DNA from: Bifidobacterium primatium
Lineage (GTDB): Bacteria > Actinomycetota > Actinomycetes > Actinomycetales > Bifidobacteriaceae
Direction of reading: 5' to 3'
Assembly (NCBI RefSeq): GCF_002802875.1
Contig: NZ_PEBI01000001.1
Coordinates: 831,830-895,829 of the forward strand
DNA length: 64,000 nucleotides
In this document: piece by piece, positions 45,135-54,005 of the stretch
Position numbering within the stretch: position 1 is the first letter of the stretch
Layout: each line of letters begins with the position of its first letter
Program-made: the position numbers and the translations under genes
Notes under the pieces: model-generated
Told to the model about the DNA's origin: nothing
Seen by the model: only the letters and a program-made list of their open reading frames with translations
Database searches by the model: none

Positions 45135-45159
45135 GGCTCCCCTCGAAAAGAGGGGAGCC
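45135..45159 (-). repeat. Hairpin in the pdxS-pdxT gap
   Basis: GGCTCCCCTC (45135-45144) pairs perfectly with GAGGGGAGCC (45150-45159) around GAAAA. It lies in the 89-base gap between the two genes, has the core of the REP family, and may tune pdxT expression relative to pdxS. Confidence 0.6.
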
Positions 45160-45184
45160 GAAGAAGCAACGGCCGAAGCCGAAA

Positions 45185-46060
<876 letters not shown>

Positions 46061-46440
46061 GTTTCCTCTTTTGTCGTTGTTGTCGTCGTACCGATGCGGC
46101 GTATCGGAATACGTCGATGCGGCCTGTCGATCGGTCGTTTATCGTCTGGCTCCCTTCGCCGGGCCTCGCGGCCGAGCGCTGCCGTGCCCGGTCGTGCGGT
46201 TCGCCGGAGGTGCAAACACACAAACACCAATGCTAAATACACTGCGTTACATTCATGTGCATTGCCCACATTCCGGCGCAAAACCCACGTTTATGAGATA
46301 ACAAAATCCGATAACGCGTTACAGCGGCGCCGTGACCCCGTCGAATTCGTCGATTCCGACGTTTTCCCCGCGCAAATCATCGAAATCAACCCCCATTCGC
46401 GACGATTCGGACGGGGAAACCTCCGATTTCGGCCCCAGAC

Positions 46441-46454
46441 TATGCTTAAGTACC
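46441..46454 (+). promoter_or_regulatory. -10 box close to the ClC start; rest of gap empty
   Basis: TATGCT (46441-46446) lies eight bases before the GTG chosen as the ClC start and there is no Shine-Dalgarno sequence, so the mRNA may be leaderless or nearly so. Between 46061 and 46440 I see only the presumed pdxS promoter region (an AT-richer part near 46210-46310) and no gene. Confidence 0.35.
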
Positions 46455-48140
46455 GTGAAATCCCAGATCCACCGCTTCCTCACCGATTTCAACCGCGCGA
46501 AATGGCGCATCGCCGCGAAGGGCGTAATCGGCGGGTTCGCGGTCGGCCTGCTCGTGGTGCTGTACCGTCTCGGCATCGAATACGGCACGCGGTTCGCACA
46601 GGTCATGTACGGCACGTTCCGCGAGCATCCGATATATATCCTGCCGTGGGCTGCGGCCGCCGTCATCACCGGTCTGTTCGTCGCGTGGCTGGTGCGTTGG
46701 GAGCCGATGGCGTCGGGCAGCGGCATCCCCCAGACCGAGGGCGTCGTCACATGCGGCATGCGCATGCGATCGTGGTCGGTGCTGGTCGTGCGATTCGCCG
46801 GCGGACTGCTGTGCGGACTGTTCGGCCTTTCGATGGGCCGTGAGGGCCCGTCGGTGCAGATCGGCGCGGCCACGAGTCAGATGACCGCCGGTCGGCTCGG
46901 CCGCAGCAACGTCGAACGCAACGTCCTGACGACGGCGGGTGCCGCTGCCGGCCTGTCCGCCGCGTTCTGCGCCCCGCTTTCCGGCGTGATGTTCGCGTTG
47001 GAGGAGATTCACCGCAGCTTCTCCCCCACGATCCTGCTCACCGCCATGTCGGCGTCGCTCACTGCGGATTTCGTGGCCAAGCAGTGCTTCGGCATGACGC
47101 CGGTGCTTGATTTCACGCGGGTCGAGCAGCTTCCCATCGAGGAATACTGGTGGCTGATTCCGCTGGGACTGATGATGGGCGTCGTCGGCGTCGCAATGAA
47201 CCGGCTGCTGCTTGGCATGCAGACGCTGATGAACCGCATCCCCGCCGCCGTGCGACCGATCATCTCGCTGGCCTTGGCCCTGCCGTGCGGCATGTTCCTG
47301 CCGCTGACGCTTGGCGGCGGCAGCAATCTCATCGCGTTCGTGGAGCAGGGCGGCGCCGCGTTGTCGCTGCTGCTCGTGCTGCTGGCCGTGAAGATGACGT
47401 TCACGGCCACGAGTTTCGGCAGCGGCTGCCCAGGCGGCATCTTCATGCCGATTCTGGCGGTCGGCGCGCTGGCCGGCGGCATCGTCGCGACCATCGGCGG
47501 GTATTTCGGCGGGTTCGCGCATCTCGACGCGCGCTACATCTCCGTGTTCGCGGTGATGGGCATGGCCGGCACGCTGTCGGCCGCCGTGAAATCGCCGGTC
47601 ACGTCGGTGCTGCTCATCGTCGAGATGTCGGGGAACATCACGCATATGCTGCCGGTCGCTACATGCGCGTTCCTCGCGCTGCTGGTTTCGGACCTGTGCG
47701 GCACGAAACCGATCTACGAGGCGCTGCTCGACCGGTATCAGCGCTCGCACGGCATCGGCGGCGATATCGGTGACGGCGTTGCCGCGAATGCCGCAAATGC
47801 CGGAGCCGGCAATGCCGCCACGAATGACAGCGACGACATCGACGACGTGGACTTCGAGGATGGGGACTTCAATCCGGCCAATGCGCGGCCGAGCGCGATT
47901 CGCAGCGGCGTGATCGAGCATCCGGTCGAGATCGGCAGTCCGATCGCCGGAACGTTGGTGCGCAACGTGCCGTTGCCCGACGGCATGATGATCATCACGA
48001 TTCGCCGCGGCAGCCGCGATTTCGTGCCCGGCCCCGATACGCCGCTGCACGCCGGCGATTACGTGGTCGTGCTGTTCAACGGCCACGACGAGCCCAAGGC
48101 CCGCATCACGCTGAACCGCCTCTGCCGCGGCACCGGCTGA
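46455..48140 (+). CDS. ClC-family chloride/proton antiporter with TrkA_C domain
   Basis: A 561-residue ClC protein. Selectivity motifs GSGIPQ (about 90) and GREGPSVQIGA with gating Glu130 are intact, together with GSGCPGGIFMP in the second half, so an H+-coupled Cl- exchanger is expected rather than a channel. The fluoride-type ClC motif is absent. After about ten helices comes an acidic linker (NDSDDIDDVDFEDGD) and a TrkA_C/RCK_C-type domain (about 490-561) that may bind a regulator. The start is taken as GTG 46455, where family similarity begins; a GTG at 46332 would add 41 unconserved residues. Convergent with two CrcB genes. Confidence 0.88.
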   Translation: MKSQIHRFLTDFNRAKWRIAAKGVIGGFAVGLLVVLYRLGIEYGTRFAQVMYGTFREHPIYILPWAAAAVITGLFVAWLVRWEPMASGSGIPQTEGVVTCGMRMRSWSVLVVRFAGGLLCGLFGLSMGREGPSVQIGAATSQMTAGRLGRSNVERNVLTTAGAAAGLSAAFCAPLSGVMFALEEIHRSFSPTILLTAMSASLTADFVAKQCFGMTPVLDFTRVEQLPIEEYWWLIPLGLMMGVVGVAMNRLLLGMQTLMNRIPAAVRPIISLALALPCGMFLPLTLGGGSNLIAFVEQGGAALSLLLVLLAVKMTFTATSFGSGCPGGIFMPILAVGALAGGIVATIGGYFGGFAHLDARYISVFAVMGMAGTLSAAVKSPVTSVLLIVEMSGNITHMLPVATCAFLALLVSDLCGTKPIYEALLDRYQRSHGIGGDIGDGVAANAANAGAGNAATNDSDDIDDVDFEDGDFNPANARPSAIRSGVIEHPVEIGSPIAGTLVRNVPLPDGMMIITIRRGSRDFVPGPDTPLHAGDYVVVLFNGHDEPKARITLNRLCRGTG

Positions 48141-48141
48141 A

Positions 48142-48525
48142 TCATGCGATGAGCTGCCAGCCCAGGGCGGCGCAGATCACCGGCACGATGATGCAGGCGA
48201 TGAGATAGTAGCCGGCCATCGACAGCCGCTGCTTGCGTCCAAGCGTCACGACCTCGTTGATGGCCGTCGAAAATGTCGATAATCCACCCAGGAATCCGGT
48301 GACTGCCATGAGATGCCACGGGTCGGGGAACGCCGACGACGCGGCCGCCGCGCCCGCCATGCCGGCCAGGAACGACGCGATGATATTGATGACCAGCGTC
48401 GAGAGCGGGAACGCGTTCTTCCACACGAGTTTGACGGCGGTATCGAGCACAAACCGCGAAACGGCGCCAAGACCGCCGCAGATGCAGACGCCCAGAAACA
48501 CGAAAATGGCAATGAAGAAACTCAT
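48142..48525 (-). CDS. crcB: CrcB/Fluc fluoride channel subunit (short)
   Basis: A 127-residue four-helix protein of the Fluc (CrcB) family that exports fluoride as an antiparallel dimer. GGLGAVSRFVLD near the N-terminus and GFLGGLSTFSTA (about 75-86), with the Phe/Ser/Thr pore residues, are typical. Its ATG overlaps the stop of the upstream crcB by four bases (48522-48525), so the two are translationally coupled and probably form a heterodimer. Confidence 0.92.
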   Translation of the reverse strand: MSFFIAIFVFLGVCICGGLGAVSRFVLDTAVKLVWKNAFPLSTLVINIIASFLAGMAGAAAASSAFPDPWHLMAVTGFLGGLSTFSTAINEVVTLGRKQRLSMAGYYLIACIIVPVICAALGWQLIA

Positions 48526-49343
48526 CGACGGGCCTCCTTGTCGGACGAAGCGTCGTCATCGGTCCACAACGTACGCGGATTATCGGCGTTCGCCGACACG
48601 GAACGCTCCTTATCGACCGGCATGGTGCCAGACGCCGACGATGCGGCGCCGCCGGATGCCGCTGCCTCGGCCATTTTCGCGGCGATCGTCGGCGGCAGTC
48701 CCGAAGTGTCGACGGCCGAAGACGCAACGGCCGGCGACGCATCGGAACCGGAATCGGAATCATCGTCGCCGGAATCAACGTCGGCGCGCTTCGCCTTATG
48801 TCCGGCGATGCCGAGCGCCAGACGCACGCCAAGATACGCGGCCATGAGTCCCACGCCGAAGCTCAGCACGACGTAGATCAGCACGCCGAAAACGTTGCCG
48901 CGGGCCAGATCGCCGAACTGCTCGAACGCGAGCGTCGACATGGTGGAAAGGCCGCCGCACATGCCCATGCCGAAGCCGCGCGAGATGACGTCGCGGCTGC
49001 GCTTGCGAATCCACGTCGCCTGCGAAAGGTATGCGGAAAGCGCGGCGTAGATGAAGCATGCCACGATATTCGCGGTGAATGTGCCGAGGTGGATGGCCGA
49101 CCATACGCCACCCGCTCCGACCGCGTTCGCATCGGCGCCGGTGCCCACCGTCGCCGCGTTGGTCAGCGACAGGCCGTATCGCATGCCGGTGCCGAGGCAT
49201 CCGCCGAGGAACACGACCAGATACAGCGTCGAGTCGGCGAGCGCCGGGCGCTGTTCCGGCGCGTTCGCGCCGCCGCGTGCCGCGACCGATGGCGCGGCCA
49301 CGTTCGCCGCGACGCCGGGCTGCGAGGATTCTGCTTCTGCCAT
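48522..49343 (-). CDS. crcB: CrcB/Fluc fluoride channel subunit with polar C-terminal tail
   Basis: A 273-residue Fluc homolog. GGCLGTGMRYGLSL (about 45) and GMCGGLSTMSTLAFEQ (about 125-140) mark the channel domain. The last 100 residues are Ala/Ser/Asp-rich and polar, which is unusual for Fluc and may be cytoplasmic. The start at 49343 follows GGAAGGAC; a longer in-frame stretch to 49520 lacks family features. First gene of a two-gene operon with crcB. No fluoride riboswitch pattern is visible upstream. Confidence 0.85.
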   Translation of the reverse strand: MAEAESSQPGVAANVAAPSVAARGGANAPEQRPALADSTLYLVVFLGGCLGTGMRYGLSLTNAATVGTGADANAVGAGGVWSAIHLGTFTANIVACFIYAALSAYLSQATWIRKRSRDVISRGFGMGMCGGLSTMSTLAFEQFGDLARGNVFGVLIYVVLSFGVGLMAAYLGVRLALGIAGHKAKRADVDSGDDDSDSGSDASPAVASSAVDTSGLPPTIAAKMAEAAASGGAASSASGTMPVDKERSVSANADNPRTLWTDDDASSDKEARR

Positions 49344-49725
49344 GCCTTGTCCTTCCTTCTCCCTTGTGGAAGGCGAATCGGGCAGAGCAGCTAAAGAGTA
49401 TGCGCAATCCGCCGAAATCCGACCGTCCACGATGCCTGCACCCCACGCTCCACGCGTGTCACACACATCAGCATCCATGCGATTGCACACGTATGCGCCC
49501 GTCGCATGAAAGTTCTGCACACGACCTCGGGCGGAACCCGAGCATCGTCTGTCGAATCATAGGAACTATCAGCGGAAATGCGGTTCGGATGTTCGGCGTC
49601 AAGCCGTGCGACTGCGAGGAATCGCTGCCGAGCACCCTGGTGAGTTCCATCACCGCGCAATAATATACGCCGATTGCGCGCGCTCGGCAATGCCAGCAGC
49701 AGGCGTTTCGCTCCCTGGGAACGCG
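49344..49725. other. Intergenic stretch without visible genes
   Basis: Between the crcB operon start and the inverted repeat I see no gene. A minus-strand CATACT-like box near 49398-49405 could be the crcB promoter. The short open frames here are antisense or low-quality. Confidence 0.4.
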
Positions 49726-49842
49726 AAAAACCGAGTTGTGAGGCTTTGCTGGCGAAAACCGCTTTTTTGCCGTTGGAATTGCAACGATTACGAGGGCGTA
49801 TTCCCGTGTTGTCCCGGAACGAAGCCTCACAACTCGGTTTTT
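49726..49842. repeat. Perfect 21-base inverted repeat enclosing 75 bases
   Basis: AAAAACCGAGTTGTGAGGCTT (49726-49746) returns as its exact complement at 49822-49842. The 117-base unit contains no gene. It looks like a short mobile-element remnant (MITE-like terminal repeats) or a very stable hairpin. It lies downstream of purA and upstream of the crcB operon. Confidence 0.65.
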
Positions 49843-49844
49843 GA

Positions 49845-49887
49845 CGAAAATCGGCTCCCCCGCCTTGGCGGAAGGAGCCGGTTTTCG
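49845..49887 (-). terminator. purA terminator
   Basis: CGAAAA-CGGCTCC pairs with GGAGCCG-TTTTCG, with CGCC/GGCG inside. The hairpin lies just after the purA stop and is followed on the minus strand by TTTTCG. Confidence 0.75.
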
Positions 49888-49936
49888 TTACGTGTGCAAG
49901 TGCGTCGACGCCTGCAGCGCCCGCATCATCGTTTCA

Positions 49937-51238
49937 TCAGTCGATCAGCGAGTTGATGGAGATGATGTGGTCGCGCTGCGGACCGGTGCCGATGGCGGAG
50001 ATACGGCAGTTGGAGATCTCCTCGAGACGCTTCACGTACGCCTGGCAGGTGGCCGGCAGATCCTCGAAGCTGTGCACCTTGGAGATGTCCTCGGTCCAGC
50101 CCGGAAGCTCCTCGTAGATCGGCTTGGCGGCGGCGAACGCGGCCTGGTCCACAGGCATGTCGTCGTAGCGCGTGTGGGTGCCGTCGGGGTTCTCCACGTC
50201 GTAGGCCACGCACACCGGAATCCTCTCAAGGCCGGTGAGCACGTCGAGCTTGGTGAGCACGAGGTCGGTCAGGCCGTTGACCTGCGAGGCGTAGCGGGTC
50301 ACCACGGCGTCGAACCAGCCGCAGCGGCGCGGACGGCCCGTGGTCACACCGTATTCGTGACCCTGGGCGCGCAGCCAGTCGCCCTGCTCGTCGAACAGCT
50401 CGGTGGGGAACGGGCCCTCGCCCACGCGGGTGGTGTAGGCCTTGGCCACGGCGATCACACGGTCGATCTTGGTGGGGCCGACGCCGGTGCCGGTGCAGGC
50501 GCCGCCGGCGGTCGGGTTGGAGGACGTCACGAACGGGTAGGTGCCGTGGTCCACGTCGAGCATGGTGGCCTGGCCGCCTTCGAACAGCACGGTCTTGCCG
50601 TCGTCGAGCGCCTTGTTCAGCACGAGCGACGTGTTGGCGACGTACGGCTTGAGCTTCTCGCCGAGGGCCAGCAGTTCGTCGGTGGTCTGGTCCACGTCGA
50701 TCGGGCGGCGGTTGTACAGCTTCACCAGCATCTGGTTCTTCTGGTGCAGGCTGGCCTCCACCTTGTCGTGCAGGTGCTCGGCGTTGAACAGGTCGTGCAC
50801 GCGGATGCCCACGCGGTTGATCTTGTCGGCGTACGCCGGGCCGATGCCGCGGCCGGTCGTGCCGATCTTGTGCTTGCCGAGGAAGCGCTCGGTCACCTTG
50901 TCGATCGTGCGGTGATACGGCGCGATGATGTGCGCGGATTCGCTCACCAGCAGTCGGGAGCAGTCCACGCCGCGGGATTCGAGGCCTTCGATCTCCTGGA
51001 ACAGCACCTCGGGGTCGACGACGACGCCGTTGCCGATCACCGGGGTCACGTTCGGGCTGATGATGCCGGAGGGCAGCAGGTGCAGCGCGTACGATTCGTC
51101 GCCGACGACCACCGTATGACCGGCGTTGTTGCCGCCGTTGAAGCGGGCCACGTAGTCGACCTTGGTTCCGATAAGGTCGGTGGCCTTACCCTTACCTTCG
51201 TCGCCCCACTGCGCACCAATCAAAATAATTCCAGGCAT
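49937..51238 (-). CDS. purA: Adenylosuccinate synthetase
   Basis: A 433-residue enzyme that joins IMP and aspartate with GTP in AMP synthesis. The GTP loop [14 protein letters not shown] at the N-terminus, [10 protein letters not shown] (about 40), [12 protein letters not shown] (about 130), and the C-terminal [10 protein letters not shown] are all canonical. GGAGGAG before the ATG at 51238 sets the start; the frame runs 11 codons further without support. Terminator directly downstream. Single-gene unit. Confidence 0.97.
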   Translation of the reverse strand: MPGIILIGAQWGDEGKGKATDLIGTKVDYVARFNGGNNAGHTVVVGDESYALHLLPSGIISPNVTPVIGNGVVVDPEVLFQEIEGLESRGVDCSRLLVSESAHIIAPYHRTIDKVTERFLGKHKIGTTGRGIGPAYADKINRVGIRVHDLFNAEHLHDKVEASLHQKNQMLVKLYNRRPIDVDQTTDELLALGEKLKPYVANTSLVLNKALDDGKTVLFEGGQATMLDVDHGTYPFVTSSNPTAGGACTGTGVGPTKIDRVIAVAKAYTTRVGEGPFPTELFDEQGDWLRAQGHEYGVTTGRPRRCGWFDAVVTRYASQVNGLTDLVLTKLDVLTGLERIPVCVAYDVENPDGTHTRYDDMPVDQAAFAAAKPIYEELPGWTEDISKVHSFEDLPATCQAYVKRLEEISNCRISAIGTGPQRDHIISINSLID

Positions 51239-51501
51239 GATCTCCTCCGAAGCCGCGTGATTTCGCCGCAAACAGATTACCTTACGCCCTGAACCTCATA
51301 CGGTAACGGTTCATCTTTCAGACACGCCGCCGCACGATCGCCGCACGGCGCGGCACGTCACGGCACACGTCGTGCCATGGACGACGACAATGGCGACGAC
51401 GATGCAAGGCATCGAAAGCGGTGAGCGACAATGTGTGAAAACAGTGCGTGAACGTTCACTGGAAAAACGGAAACACACGGTGTTTGTACCCCCTACGCTC
51501 G

Positions 51502-51507
51502 TACAAT
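51502..51507 (+). promoter_or_regulatory. -10 box of the deacetylase gene
   Basis: TACAAT lies about 34 bases before the GTG start of the NodB gene. The -35 is not clear. Otherwise 51239-51541 shows no gene. Confidence 0.4.
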
Positions 51508-51541
51508 CTGATGTGGAGAGAGCCGAGAAAGGAATCGCAAC

Positions 51542-52879
51542 GTGAACAACGCAGCACGCGACGACGCGTCCATTGAGGAGCTTGATTTCGGAGGAAGCGC
51601 ACGCGGCGCGAACTTCGACGACTTCCTTGAGGACGACGATGAATCCCCCCGTAATGGAGGCCGCGCAGGAAACGGCAAGCGCCGCAGCCCCGGCAAGATA
51701 GCGTTCATCATCGTGCTCGTCATCGCCTTGCTCGCCGGTTCCGGCGTCGGCGGCTACTGGCTGTGGGAGAACCGGCTCCGGCCGATCACCGTCAGCGTCA
51801 ACGGCGCGGTCACGCGCACGCATATCAACGTTTCCATCGACGACCTTATGAACGACAACGATTCGTTCGGCACCAAGCCGGGCAATCTGCTGTCCGTCTC
51901 CAACAAGGTGCTGGACGCCAACGGCGGCGGCAAGCAGGCGGTCGTCGTCAACGGCGCCACCGTCAAGGCCTCCGACTGGCAGAACACGCGCCTGCAGCCC
52001 GACGCCGTCGTGACCGTCACGAACGGCAAGGACACCGTCGAAAAGCACACCGTCAAGCGCGAGACCATCGCCCACAAGGGTCCGAGCCTCGACAGCGTGA
52101 ACCTCATGGGCGGCGGCGCCATCCAGTACGTCGAATCGCCCGGCCGCGACGGCTACAGCGAAAAGTGGACCGGCGAGATCTCGAAGGAGACCGTCGACAA
52201 GGGCGTCGTCAAGAAGCCCGAGGACTTCAAGGTCACCACGAAGACCCCGCAGCCCAAGGACGGCAAGAAGTACATCGCCCTCACCTTCGACGACGGCCCG
52301 AGCGAATACACCGCCCAATACCAGCAGATCCTCAAGGAGAAGGGCGTCAAGGCCACGTTCTTCAACCTCAGCGAGGAGGCCGCCAACTACGGCGAGCAGG
52401 AGAAGTCGCTGGCCGAGGACGGTCACGAGATCGCCAGCCATTCCGTGAGTCACAAGTACCTGCCGAAGCTTTCGCGCGACGAACTGCGCAACGAGATCGG
52501 CAAGTCGTTCGGCGTCATCGAGAAGAACAGCGGCCAGAGCTGCCGCATGTTCCGCTCCCCGTACGGCGCGTTCACGGCGCAGCAGTGGCTTGATTCCTAC
52601 GACATCATCAGCTCGAACGTGCTGTGGACCATCGACACCGAGGATTGGAAGCGTCCCGGCGCCGACAAGATCAAGTCGACCGTGCTCTCGCAGGCCGGCA
52701 ACGGATCCATCGTGCTCATGCACGACGGCGGTGGCGACCGTTCGCAGGACGTCGAGGCACTGCCCGGCATCATCGACGGACTGAAGGCCGAAGGATTCAC
52801 CTTCGTCACCGTCTCCGAGATGATCAGGCTCGACGGAACGTTCCCGGAGTGGGTTGCGAACAACCAGCCCGCCAAGTGA
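51542..52879 (+). CDS. Membrane-anchored NodB polysaccharide deacetylase (CE4)
   Basis: A 445-residue protein. A cytoplasmic acidic N-terminus, one transmembrane helix (about 58-76), two ubiquitin-like/G5-like modules (about 80-220), and a C-terminal NodB domain (about 245-440). Catalytic features: TFDDGPS with Asp250/Asp251, HSxxH with His300 and His304 for the metal, RSPYG and a late VLMHDGGG. It should remove acetyl groups from peptidoglycan or a wall glycan outside the membrane. The start is GTG with AAAGGA six bases upstream. Such enzymes give lysozyme resistance in other Gram-positives. Confidence 0.9.
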   Translation: MNNAARDDASIEELDFGGSARGANFDDFLEDDDESPRNGGRAGNGKRRSPGKIAFIIVLVIALLAGSGVGGYWLWENRLRPITVSVNGAVTRTHINVSIDDLMNDNDSFGTKPGNLLSVSNKVLDANGGGKQAVVVNGATVKASDWQNTRLQPDAVVTVTNGKDTVEKHTVKRETIAHKGPSLDSVNLMGGGAIQYVESPGRDGYSEKWTGEISKETVDKGVVKKPEDFKVTTKTPQPKDGKKYIALTFDDGPSEYTAQYQQILKEKGVKATFFNLSEEAANYGEQEKSLAEDGHEIASHSVSHKYLPKLSRDELRNEIGKSFGVIEKNSGQSCRMFRSPYGAFTAQQWLDSYDIISSNVLWTIDTEDWKRPGADKIKSTVLSQAGNGSIVLMHDGGGDRSQDVEALPGIIDGLKAEGFTFVTVSEMIRLDGTFPEWVANNQPAK

Positions 52880-52883
52880 GGTG

Positions 52884-52990
52884 ATTCGGCGCAGGACGCG
52901 CGTGGCTTCTTCATGGCGGAAGGCAAAGGCGTACGAAGGTACGTCGAGTCTTCAGCCATAAAGAAGACGCGCCGCCTCCGCCGAATCGCC
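52884..52990. terminator. Long imperfect hairpin between convergent genes
   Basis: ATTCGGCG (about 52884) pairs with CGCCGAAT (about 52978), followed inward by GCGCGT/GCGC, CTTCTT/AAGAAG, ATGGC/GCCAT and GTACG/CGTAC with internal mismatches. The arms span about 105 bases. It probably ends both convergent transcripts. Confidence 0.55.
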
Positions 52991-53793
52991 TACGCTGTGT
53001 GCAGTTCCTCCAGGAAATAGTTCTGCAGCTGTTCCACGATTTCGGGGGTGCCGGTGACGATGCTGCTTTCGAGGGCGTTGCCGATCTGCTGGCCCTCCCA
53101 GTTCATGGTGACGCCGCCCGCCTCGGCGATGAGCAGGCGCCCGGCGGCGCAGTCCCACAGTTTGACGCGTCCCTCGAAGTAGGCGTCGAGCCGGCCGGCG
53201 GCCACCCAGGCCATGTCGAGGGCGGCGGAGCCGGAACGGCGGATATCGGCGCAGCGTTCGAACACCTCGCGGATGATGGTGAAGCTCGATGCGGCGAGGT
53301 CGCGATGGTAGGGCGAGGTGCCCACGCCGATGAGCGCCATGCCCATGTCGCCCGTGGTGCTTACGTGAATGGGCTTGCCGTTGAGGAACGCGCCCTGCCC
53401 CTTGACCGCAGTGAACATCTCATCGAGGTAGGGGTTATAGATCACGCATTTGACGGAGTAGACGCCTTCCATGAGCGCAAGCGAGATGGCACTGTGATGG
53501 TAGTCGTGGATGAGGTTGCTGGTGCCGTCGACGGGGTCGAGCACCCAGTAGGTGCCGCTGAAGTCGACGTTCTGCTCGCCGTTCTCCTCGCCGAGGAACT
53601 GGATGTCGGGGTAGCGCTTGAGCAGTTCCGCGTGGATGAAGTTCTGGATGTCGGAATCGACTTCGGTGACGAAGTCGCCGAGCCCCTTGACCTGGATGCG
53701 GCGGGCGGCGACCTTGTCGTACATATATCGTTTCGCGGCCTCGCGCACAATATCGGTCAGTACGGTTATTTCCACGTGATCGGCACCCGTCAT
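52990..53793 (-). CDS. Inositol monophosphatase family phosphatase
   Basis: A 267-residue Li-sensitive-type phosphatase. Metal ligands are visible in GEENGEQ, DPVDGTSN and the C-terminal WDCAAG. Substrates in the family are inositol phosphate, fructose bisphosphate or phosphoadenosine phosphate; by length and motifs it is closest to the SuhB/IMPase group. GGAGG five bases before the ATG at 53793 supports the start; an ATG four codons earlier is less well placed. Confidence 0.88.
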   Translation of the reverse strand: MTGADHVEITVLTDIVREAAKRYMYDKVAARRIQVKGLGDFVTEVDSDIQNFIHAELLKRYPDIQFLGEENGEQNVDFSGTYWVLDPVDGTSNLIHDYHHSAISLALMEGVYSVKCVIYNPYLDEMFTAVKGQGAFLNGKPIHVSTTGDMGMALIGVGTSPYHRDLAASSFTIIREVFERCADIRRSGSAALDMAWVAAGRLDAYFEGRVKLWDCAAGRLLIAEAGGVTMNWEGQQIGNALESSIVTGTPEIVEQLQNYFLEELHTA

Positions 53794-53959
53794 CGCGTCC
53801 TCCATCGTTCGGCTGCTATGCCTGCTGTTACATACTTGTCTCAGTTATAGTCAGGAACACTGGCGGAGATATGAATATGCAATAACAATGACATAACAAC
53901 ACCACAATTTTCGGCGAACGGGGACGCATGCCGGCCATGCGAGTCACACCGGCCGGCTT

Positions 53960-53991
53960 ATGTCGTACGGGCCGCACGGCCCGTACGACAT
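53960..53991. terminator. Perfect 14-base-pair hairpin
   Basis: ATGTCGTACGGGCC (53960-53973) and its exact complement (53978-53991) around GCAC. It lies 15 bases after the stop of the leftward PASTA protein gene. Confidence 0.7.
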
Positions 53992-54005
53992 CACCTCCCC
54001 ACCGT

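Noticed and set aside
49344-49560. Fluoride riboswitch upstream of the crcB pair
   Set aside because: The conserved GGNGATG...CGCC pattern and pseudoknot elements are not visible on the minus strand.
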